Assembly (NCBI GenBank): GCA_036506155.1
Contig: DASXSF010000101.1
Span: 1 to 11,601 of the forward strand
Length of the DNA stretch: 11,601 nt
From: DASXRA01 sp036506155
GTDB lineage: Bacteria > Actinomycetota > Actinomycetes > Mycobacteriales > Jatrophihabitantaceae
Reading direction: 5' to 3'
In this document: piece after piece, positions 6,098 to 11,601 of the stretch
Position numbering within the stretch: position 1 is the first letter of the stretch
Layout of the letters: each line of letters begins with the position of its first letter
Made by a program: the position numbers and the translations under genes
The notes under the pieces: model-generated
What the model was told of the DNA's origin: nothing
The model's database searches: none
The model's input: the letters and a program-made list of their open reading frames with translations, nothing else

Positions 6098-8284
6098 GTG
6101 CGTGTTCGGGACAGGTTGGCCCTGACAGTGCTCGTTGTCGTGGTTGCAGCATCCGCGGTCGCGGTGGTGTCGCTGGGTGGGCGGCCCGCGCACGCGTCGC
6201 CGACCGGGCTGGTGCCCGGGTCGTACAACGGCGCCTCGCCCGCGCGGTTGTTTGACACGCGTGTCGGGCTGAACGCCCCGAAGGCAGCGCTTGGCGCGAA
6301 CGCGCAGTTGCCGGTTCCGGTGCTGGGGCATGCCGGGGTTCCTGGGTCGAATGTCGCCTCGGTCGTGGTGACGGTGACCGTGGTGTCGCCGAGCGGCACT
6401 GGTGATATCACGGTGTGGGCCGACGGTGCGGCCAAGCCGTCGACGTCCAACGTGCGGTTCGTCGCGGGTGTTCGGTCGGCGAATCTCGTGCTGACCCGGG
6501 TGGGCGGCAACGGCCGGATCAGGTTGTCGAACAACTCGCCCGGCACGGTGCAGTTGATCGGGGACGTGCGCGGCTACTACGTCGGCGGTGCGGCCACCGC
6601 GCCGGGAACCACGGTGGCGACTCAACCCGCCCGGCTGGTCGACACCCGCACCGGGCTGGGCGCACCGAAGGCCGCCGTCGCAGCAGGCGCGACGCTGACC
6701 GTGACCGCGGCCGGTCATGCTGGCATCCCGGCATCCGGCGCGTCGGCTGCGGTGCTGACCGTCAGCGCGCTCTCGCCGACACAGAGCGGGACGGTCACGG
6801 TGTGGCAGTCCGGCACGACGCGGCCAGCCACCCTGAACCTCAGCGTCATCGCGGGACGAGCCATGTCCGACCTGGCGGTCGTGCCGTTGAGCGGCGGCGG
6901 GGCGTTCAGCGTCCGCAACAACACGGCCGGGACACTGCAGCTGGTCATCGACGTCAGCGGGTTCGTCCGCAGCAACGGCACCGCGGTCGACGGCGGTGTG
7001 ATCCGCACCGTGACGCCGGCGCGGGTGTGGAACGCGACCGCGGTGCCCGCTCAGTCGAGCCTCGCGGTGCAGGTTGCCGGCCGGGGCGGCTCGCCCGCCA
7101 CCAACGTCGCCGCCGTCGCGGTCACCGTCACCGCGCTCAACCCGGGCGTCGCCGGCGACCTCAACACGTGGGCGGACGGATCGCCGCGACCCGCCACGTC
7201 GGCCATGTCGTTCCCGGCGCACCACAACGTGTCCACGCTGCTCCTCGCGCCGGTCGGGCCTAGCGGCAAGATACTGCTCTACAACAACAGCAGCGTTGCC
7301 GTGCAGTTCACCGGCGACGTCACCGCGTACTACCTTGCCGACAAGCTCCCCATCATCGCCTCGACCAGCCACTACGTCCGCAACCTCACCGGCGCCGATG
7401 CAGACGCGTCGACGATGCACGGCGAAGGCTGTGCCGACGCCCAAGCCAACGCGCCGGCCAACCAGCACCTCGTCCTGCTGCACATCGGCGCGCAGAACCT
7501 GTCCGGCACCACCTGGCGAGTCCAACTGTCGGCGACGTCGGTCGTGCTCACCGACGCGCAACTGGTCACCGCAGTCAACGGCTACGTCGACGGGTACGCG
7601 TCCTGTCGCACCAGCCTCGACCCGGTCACCATCGCGGTCGCCACGAACAACGACGGCGCCGACGGAGCCCGCGACACCGCCGCCGGAACGGAATGGGCTG
7701 ACAATGTCATCGACCCGATCGCCGCGCACGCGGCAGGCAACGCGGGCATGGTCATCGCCGGCGCCAACGACATCGAACCCGACTTCACCGGATTGGAGTC
7801 AGAAGCCGAGGACTGGACCAGGGCGTTCCTCGCCGCGACCAGCGCACCCTATGTCTTCGTCGGCGCCGCGAGCGGCTGCCCGACCACCGCAGTCGGCGGC
7901 ACCTGCAACTGGGGCTGGACCCAGACCAACTTTTATGACCTCGCGCACGGCATCGCACCGTCGCGCATCCTCGCGGTGCCACAGATCTACTATTCGGTGA
8001 ATGCCCAGCAGTGGAAATACATCTCGCTGGCAGGCGCGTCCGGTTCCGACCGCATCACTTTCGCGGGCTCGCTGTCCGAATACGCCGCCTGCTCAACCAA
8101 AGGCAGCGGCTGCGCGCCCGGATACCTCACCGCAGACGAGTCGTGGCAGGCCCTCCGTGACGCCCTGTCCAGCAGCGCGGCGATCAACCAGCAACGACTG
8201 CCGGTCGCGACCGACCTGCGCATCGACACCACACCATCCGCGCCCCTATCGGCAAAACGGGTCACCACAGCCGGCGTCTCGTAG
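6098..8284 (+). CDS. Large secreted protein: three beta-rich repeats plus unknown C-terminal domain
   Basis: The protein has 728 residues. It starts with GTG at 6098 behind a GGGGG ribosome-site-like stretch, and the signal peptide follows at once (RVRDRLALTVLVVVVAASAV, cleavage likely near AHA-S at 31-34). Residues about 47-163, 176-291 and 301-413 are three copies of a repeat of about 110 residues: P-A-R-L-F/V-D-T-R at the start, T-V-x-x-P/S-x-x-G-x-x-T-V-W in the middle, and L-x-N-N-S/T...D-V-x-G-Y/F at the end. Such repeats occur in secreted actinobacterial proteins, often beside enzyme domains. The third copy is diverged (PARVWNATAV). Residues about 418-700 form a separate domain with six cysteines (445, 503, 594, 603, 665, 672), VLLHIGAQN, ITIAV-type strands (TIAVATNNDG), GANDIEPDF and NWGWTQTNFYDLAHG. 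Alternating strands and helices with an acidic cluster (D558, E560, D562) suggest a TIM-barrel hydrolase-like fold, but I recognise no family. The gene stands alone. Confidence 0.85.
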   Translation: MRVRDRLALTVLVVVVAASAVAVVSLGGRPAHASPTGLVPGSYNGASPARLFDTRVGLNAPKAALGANAQLPVPVLGHAGVPGSNVASVVVTVTVVSPSGTGDITVWADGAAKPSTSNVRFVAGVRSANLVLTRVGGNGRIRLSNNSPGTVQLIGDVRGYYVGGAATAPGTTVATQPARLVDTRTGLGAPKAAVAAGATLTVTAAGHAGIPASGASAAVLTVSALSPTQSGTVTVWQSGTTRPATLNLSVIAGRAMSDLAVVPLSGGGAFSVRNNTAGTLQLVIDVSGFVRSNGTAVDGGVIRTVTPARVWNATAVPAQSSLAVQVAGRGGSPATNVAAVAVTVTALNPGVAGDLNTWADGSPRPATSAMSFPAHHNVSTLLLAPVGPSGKILLYNNSSVAVQFTGDVTAYYLADKLPIIASTSHYVRNLTGADADASTMHGEGCADAQANAPANQHLVLLHIGAQNLSGTTWRVQLSATSVVLTDAQLVTAVNGYVDGYASCRTSLDPVTIAVATNNDGADGARDTAAGTEWADNVIDPIAAHAAGNAGMVIAGANDIEPDFTGLESEAEDWTRAFLAATSAPYVFVGAASGCPTTAVGGTCNWGWTQTNFYDLAHGIAPSRILAVPQIYYSVNAQQWKYISLAGASGSDRITFAGSLSEYAACSTKGSGCAPGYLTADESWQALRDALSSSAAINQQRLPVATDLRIDTTPSAPLSAKRVTTAGVS

Positions 8285-8530
8285 CAGGCCTGATCGCAGG
8301 CCTCGAGAAATAGCCACTACAGCCGATCCTGCAATAGCATGCGTGGTCGCTACCACCACCCGACCGCACCCCGCCCACTGGACGCGTCGCCTCCCTGCGC
8401 GCGGCCGCGGTCGTTCCAGCGTCTGTCCCCGATGTCGTCGTGCCCGGTCTCCGGCAAGCTGAACTCGCGCACGCGCAGAACGACGCCCGAACGGCCACCG
8501 AGTTCTGTGTGCGGGGACCCGCGCATAGTC
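8285..8530. other. Intergenic between secreted-protein gene and RIT element
   Basis: GCAGGCCT occurs twice at about 8284-8304. AGGCCT is self-complementary, so a weak 6-bp hairpin could form just after the stop codon. Nothing else is recognisable on either strand. Confidence 0.4.
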
Positions 8531-8558
8531 GGCGTTGTTCCGAGCTCGGTACAACGCC
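8531..8558. repeat. 28-bp near-perfect palindrome at the outer left edge of the RIT element
   Basis: The arms GGCGTTGT and ACAACGCC flank CCGAGCTCGG; only one symmetric T/T pair breaks the palindrome. It contains one forward (8535-8544) and one inverted (8545-8554, one mismatch) copy of TTGTTCCGAG, the motif found repeatedly inside the terminal repeat. Its last 4 bp overlap the start of the terminal repeat. It may be the target site, or part of the element's recombination site. Confidence 0.65.
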
Positions 8559-8644
8559 GATTGTTCCGAGGTCAGGATTGTTCCGAGGTTGGCGTCGATC
8601 TGCCTGCGGGGTAAGGGGATCGGCTGCGGGAAGGTCGGAACAAT
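8555..8644 (+). repeat. RIT left terminal inverted repeat (90 bp)
   Basis: This is the reverse complement of 11512-11601 with one difference (GGATCGGCTG here, GGATCGACTG in the right copy read in the same direction). It contains two forward copies of TTGTTCCGAG (8561-8570, 8578-8587, 17 bp apart) and an inverted variant, GTCGGAACAA, at 8633-8642. The repeat thus has its own internal symmetry. Confidence 0.95.
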
Positions 8645-9633
8645 CAGAGCCCGTCGAGGAACGCTATGAGCGAGTCCGGGGGTCGGTAGCGGCCCGGTGT
8701 GGTGCCGGGCTGGCTGACCCTGGCGATGGCTCGCTCCTTCTGCGTCATGTCGGCGTGCAGGTAGATGTTCGCGGTGGCGATCTGTTCGTGGCCGAGCCAG
8801 AGCGCGATCACGGCGATGTCGGTGCCGGCCTCGAGCAGTCGCATCGCGGCGGTGTGCCGCAGGGTGTGCATGGTGACGTGCTTGCCGCGTAGCGACGGAC
8901 AGGCAAGGCGGGCGGCGGCGAGGTGCTGGGTGAGGCGGTACTCGATGGCGTCATGGCTGAGCCGGGCACCGGTCCGGGTTGGGAACAGCGGATCGCGCGG
9001 TGCTGCGGCGTATTCGGCAAGCCAGCCGCGCAACACGGCAACGGTCAGTGTGGTGAGCGGGGTGGCGCGTTCCTTGCGGCCCTTGCCTAGGCAGTGCACG
9101 TGCGCGCCGGCGCCGAGGTTGACATCGCCGCGAGACAGTGCGATCAGTTCGGAGATCCGCAACCCGGTCTGCACGGCAAGCACTAGCATCGCGTGGTCAC
9201 GCCGACCGGCCCACCGGCTGCGATCGGGCGCGGCGATCAGCGCATCCACCTCCTCCTCGGTGAGCCAGGTGAGCAGCCTGCGCTCGTAGCGTTTAGCCGG
9301 AACCGCCAGCACTCGCTGGATCGAGGCCGCGTGCTCGGGATGGTGCAGCGCGGCGTAGCCGAACAGTGAGTGGATCGCGGCCAGCCGCCAGTTGCGGGTG
9401 CGCACCGTGCAGTGCCGCTGGTGTTCGAGATGGTCGAGAAACGCCGCGATGAGCGGCGCATCCAGGTCGGCGATGTCCAGCGCGGACGGCGTCTTGCCAG
9501 TCTGCATGGCAGCGAAGCCGAGCAGCGGTCGGAAGGTGCCGCGGTAGCCGGCGACGGTGTGGCTGCTGGCGCGGCGCTGGGCGATGAGCCGGTCGGTGAA
9601 GAACGCCTGCAGCACGGGCGCCAGCGAGGTCAT
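8644..9633 (-). CDS. ritC: RIT tyrosine recombinase, third gene
   Basis: The protein has 329 residues. An N-terminal SAM-like core-binding domain (about 5-100) is followed by the catalytic domain (about 120-305). The six catalytic positions of tyrosine recombinases are present: R159 (TGLRISEL), K184 (LGKGRKER), H256 and R259 (HTLRHT), H282 (LWLGHEQ) and nucleophile Y291 (ANIYLHADM). A tail of about 25 residues (RYRPPDSLIAFLDGL) extends past the Tyr helix. The ATG at 9633 overlaps the stop of the second gene as ATGA, so translation is probably coupled. Its own stop begins at the inner edge of the left terminal repeat. Role by family: one of three recombinases thought to act together on the element ends; which step each performs cannot be read from sequence. 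Confidence 0.93.
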   Translation of the reverse strand: MTSLAPVLQAFFTDRLIAQRRASSHTVAGYRGTFRPLLGFAAMQTGKTPSALDIADLDAPLIAAFLDHLEHQRHCTVRTRNWRLAAIHSLFGYAALHHPEHAASIQRVLAVPAKRYERRLLTWLTEEEVDALIAAPDRSRWAGRRDHAMLVLAVQTGLRISELIALSRGDVNLGAGAHVHCLGKGRKERATPLTTLTVAVLRGWLAEYAAAPRDPLFPTRTGARLSHDAIEYRLTQHLAAARLACPSLRGKHVTMHTLRHTAAMRLLEAGTDIAVIALWLGHEQIATANIYLHADMTQKERAIARVSQPGTTPGRYRPPDSLIAFLDGL

Positions 9634-10550
9634 CGCGGTTCGCCAGGCTTCTCGAGGCGGGCCGCGGTCAATTGCATCAGCTCGGGCACCGCGGACAAGT
9701 ACCAGTAGGTGTTGGCCGGCTCGACGTGCCCGAGATAGGTCGACAACACCGGCAGTATGGCGGCGACGTCGACACCGCCGCGATACCCGTCAATCAGAGT
9801 GCGGACCGCGAAGGTGTGCCGCAGGTCGTGGATGCGTGGGTGGACGGTCTGGGTGCGCAGCCCGATCAAGCCGGTGATCACACGGAAGATGTGCTGGGCC
9901 TGCTCTCGCCGTAGTGCGTGTCCGGTGGCCGAGACGAAGAACCGGTCGGTGCGCGGAGCTGGACAGAGCCGGCGCCGGGTAGCCGCGTAGCGGCGCAGCA
10001 CAGCGGTCACCGTGGGGTGCAGCGGCACCAGCCGCATCCGGTCGAACTTCGCTGCCCGGATCGTGATCACCCCATCGGCGAGGTCGACGTCGCCGCGGGG
10101 TAGCGCAAGCGTCTCGCCGAGTCGCATTCCAGTCGCGGCGAGCAGGCCGATCAGGGTCCGATAGGTCACCGCCCGCAGCCGTGGCCGCAGCCGCCGGGTC
10201 GCGTGCAGCAGCGCAGCGATCTCGCCGGGCGAATACAAGTAGGGCGCCGGCCGCCGCCGCGGGACCGACAACAGCCCCGGCGGTGGGACCTGGTGGGCCG
10301 GGTCGAGAGCGTGTAAGTAATGGGCGAACCCACGCACGACGCTGAGCCGGTAGTTGATCGTGATCGGCTTGACCCGAGCTTCGGGCAGGCGCGCCCACGC
10401 CGCCGCCAGTTCGACGGTGACCGTGCCTGCGCCGGCAGCATCCAGGTAAGCGACGAAGCTCGGCAGCACCTGGCCGTGCCGGCCGAGTTCGAAGCCCAGC
10501 GCACGACGCATCCGCAGGTAGTCATCCAGATGCTCCGCCAGCGCGCTCAT
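9630..10550 (-). CDS. ritB: RIT tyrosine recombinase, second gene
   Basis: The protein has 306 residues with start ATG at 10550 (MSALAEHLDDYLRMRRALGF). An in-frame codon at 10571 would add seven residues, but 10550 is preferred because it makes a 4-nt ATGA overlap with the stop of the first gene, exactly as at the next junction. Catalytic residues: R143 (TGMRLGETLAL), K168 (AAKFDRMRLVPL), H241 and R244 (HDLRHTFAV), H275 (YLGHVEP) and Y284 (NTYWYLSAVPELM). The insertion between the HxxR box and the second His (DGYRGGVDVAAILPVLS) is longer than in the other two proteins and is common in this recombinase class. There is no strong ribosome site, which fits coupled translation. Confidence 0.92.
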   Translation of the reverse strand: MSALAEHLDDYLRMRRALGFELGRHGQVLPSFVAYLDAAGAGTVTVELAAAWARLPEARVKPITINYRLSVVRGFAHYLHALDPAHQVPPPGLLSVPRRRPAPYLYSPGEIAALLHATRRLRPRLRAVTYRTLIGLLAATGMRLGETLALPRGDVDLADGVITIRAAKFDRMRLVPLHPTVTAVLRRYAATRRRLCPAPRTDRFFVSATGHALRREQAQHIFRVITGLIGLRTQTVHPRIHDLRHTFAVRTLIDGYRGGVDVAAILPVLSTYLGHVEPANTYWYLSAVPELMQLTAARLEKPGEPR

Positions 10551-11458
10551 GATGTCGCCCCGGTCGGCCAAGGCCGCGCGATTGTGCGCAACCGTTCGAC
10601 ATCCACCCGGGCATAGGACGCGGTCGCGCCGGCTGAGTGATGCCCAAGCACCTGACCGATCTCGGCCAACGACCCGCCGGCAGCCAGCATGTCGCAGGCA
10701 GCGGTGTGCCGTAGCCGGTGCGCGCGTATTGGGCCGAGACCAGCCCGGCGCGCGGCGTCAAAGACGATATTCGACACCCCATGTCGGGTCAGCCCCACCC
10801 GTGGCGCGACGGCCCGCAGGAACACTTCGCGCGTCCCGGTGCGTGGTCGCCCGCGGCGCAGATACCCGGCGACCGCCTCGCCGACATCGGCAGGAACGGG
10901 AAGCTGGTCCACACGCCCTCTCTTGCCGTGCACCGTGACCAGGCCGGCTCGCCAATCAAGGTCCTCCAACCGCAGCGCGGCGACCTCGCTCGCGCGCAGC
11001 CCGAGCCGCAGCATCAGCACAATCACCGCGTGGTCCCGCCGCCCGGTCGCGCGGCGCCGATCGCAGGCACTCAGCAGCGCCCGCGCTTGCGCATCGTTGA
11101 TGCTCTGCGGGAGCAGCGAACGCCGCCGCCCGGACACCGGCAACACCGCCGCCGACAAGTCCCTCTCGATCAACCCAGTCAGGTAGCAGAAGCGCAGGAA
11201 CGCCCGCAGCGCGCACCCGTAGCGCCGCGCCGTCGCCGGCGACCAGCCCGCCACCTCGGTCAGCACCGCTTTCGAAACCTCAGCAGCGCTCAGGTCACGT
11301 ATGCCTCGCGGGCCACGCTGCGCAACGAAGCCGCGCACGTCCGACACGTAGACCGCGATCGTCGCGGCCGACACGCCACGCTCCTCGCGCAGGTAGCCGA
11401 CGAACCCGTCCAGCAGTAGGCCGACCGGCGAGTTCGCGGTGATGCTCGATCTGGACAT
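10547..11458 (-). CDS. ritA: RIT tyrosine recombinase, first gene
   Basis: The protein has 303 residues. The ATG at 11458 follows an excellent ribosome site (GAAGGAGG, 5 nt before the start), the only strong one in the operon. The N-terminal core-binding domain (about 8-100, DGFVGYLREERGVSAATIAV) precedes the catalytic domain with R155 (LGLRASEVAAL), K179 (VHGKRGRV), H247 and R250 (HRLRHTAA), H273 (LGHHSAGA) and Y282 (ASYARV). The promoter for all three genes must lie in 11459-11601, most of which is the right terminal repeat, so element-end binding by the recombinases could repress the operon; this is inference. Confidence 0.93.
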   Translation of the reverse strand: MSRSSITANSPVGLLLDGFVGYLREERGVSAATIAVYVSDVRGFVAQRGPRGIRDLSAAEVSKAVLTEVAGWSPATARRYGCALRAFLRFCYLTGLIERDLSAAVLPVSGRRRSLLPQSINDAQARALLSACDRRRATGRRDHAVIVLMLRLGLRASEVAALRLEDLDWRAGLVTVHGKRGRVDQLPVPADVGEAVAGYLRRGRPRTGTREVFLRAVAPRVGLTRHGVSNIVFDAARRAGLGPIRAHRLRHTAACDMLAAGGSLAEIGQVLGHHSAGATASYARVDVERLRTIARPWPTGATS

Positions 11459-11511
11459 CTGCTCCTCCTTCTCCCGGAATGAGTGGAGGAAGCATCAGCC
11501 CAGGCAGCCAC

Positions 11512-11601
11512 ATTGTTCCGACCTTCCCGCAGTCGATCCCCTTACCCCGCAGGCAGATCGACGCCAACCTCGGAACAATCCTGACCTCGGAACAATCGGC
11601 G
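11512..11601 (-). repeat. RIT right terminal inverted repeat (90 bp)
   Basis: This is the inverted partner of 8555-8644 with a single mismatch. The copies of CTCGGAACAA at 11569-11578 and 11586-11595 mirror those of the left end, followed by TCGGCG at the last base of the window. Whether the repeat continues past 11601 cannot be seen. Confidence 0.95.

Larger units (their letters stand above)
8555..11601. mobile_element. RIT element (Recombinase In Trio), apparently complete
   Basis: Three tyrosine recombinase genes in tandem on the minus strand fill the space between two 90-bp terminal inverted repeats (89 of 90 bases identical). Total length is 3047 bp. Only 53 bp separate the first gene from the right repeat, and the last stop codon shares its first base with the inner end of the left repeat, so there is no passenger gene. 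Three different adjacent tyrosine recombinases in one operon between inverted repeats is the definition of RIT elements. All three genes are open and keep their catalytic residues, so the element may be active or recently moved. The right flank lies outside the window. Confidence 0.9.

Noticed and set aside
6077..7729. 550-codon open frame on the minus strand opposite the 728-residue secreted protein
   Set aside because: Same explanation: repetitive Arg/Gly/Val composition, no domain, and a clearly better protein on the other strand.
8284..8304. AGGCCT...AGGCCT as terminator of the 728-residue protein gene
   Set aside because: Only a 6-bp stem with no U-run. Because AGGCCT is self-complementary, the repeat gives a hairpin by default; too weak to call.
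8339..8614. Short plus-strand frames between the secreted-protein gene and the RIT element
   Set aside because: Arg/Pro/Ser-rich chance translations without motifs, running into the terminal repeat.
10547..11458. XerC/XerD-type chromosome dimer recombinase
   Set aside because: The catalytic set alone would fit, but the gene is first of three overlapping recombinase genes inside terminal inverted repeats, which defines a RIT element.
1..11601. CRISPR array, restriction-modification or toxin-antitoxin system
   Set aside because: No regularly spaced repeats of CRISPR type and no nuclease, methylase or toxin-antitoxin motif was seen on either strand.

Overview
The window is GC-rich DNA with strong G/C preference at third codon positions, long spurious antisense reading frames and several secreted proteins with Ala-rich signal peptides. 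This points to a mycelial-type actinobacterium, perhaps near Pseudonocardiaceae or Streptomycetaceae; the family-level placement is inference. It looks like an accessory region where intact genes, gene fragments and mobile-element scars are mixed, rather than a housekeeping operon.

Positions 1-1180: the start of a 4-oxalocrotonate-tautomerase-like gene (cut by the window edge) lies just downstream of an exported alpha/beta-hydrolase gene. The hydrolase is broken twice: a frameshift, and Phe in place of the nucleophile Ser. The C-terminal tail of an IS3-type transposase sits behind it on the opposite strand. Positions 1345-3070: an intact secreted M28-type metallopeptidase with a PA domain, closed by a strong hairpin terminator. 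Its last expected zinc ligand appears to be absent.

Positions 3300-5080 are a gene graveyard: the C-terminus of a RibD/DHFR-like reductase, abutting a fragment of a conjugation-type ATPase on the other strand; a frameshifted small secreted four-cysteine protein; one intact orphan 125-residue gene with a probable leaderless promoter; and a tyrosine-integrase fragment. About 100 bp after the integrase fragment lies the 3' half of a tRNA-Tyr gene (anticodon loop to discriminator base) without its 5' half. Integrase tail plus partial tRNA is the typical end of an integrative element, so I read this as the scar of a decayed integrative and conjugative element.

Positions 5080-6097 are mostly empty, apart from a possible 73-residue ORF and a perfect small hairpin. 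Positions 6098-8284: an intact 728-residue secreted protein made of three beta-rich repeats and a C-terminal domain I cannot name.

Positions 8555-11601: a complete-looking RIT element (Recombinase In Trio), about 3.05 kb. Three different tyrosine recombinases lie head to tail, joined by two ATGA stop/start overlaps, and carry all six catalytic residues each. They are bounded by 90-bp terminal inverted repeats that differ at one base. There is no passenger gene. The left end shows an ordered array of a 10-bp motif (TTGTTCCGAG) around a 6-bp spacer that looks like a recombinase core site. The window stops at the outer edge of the right repeat.
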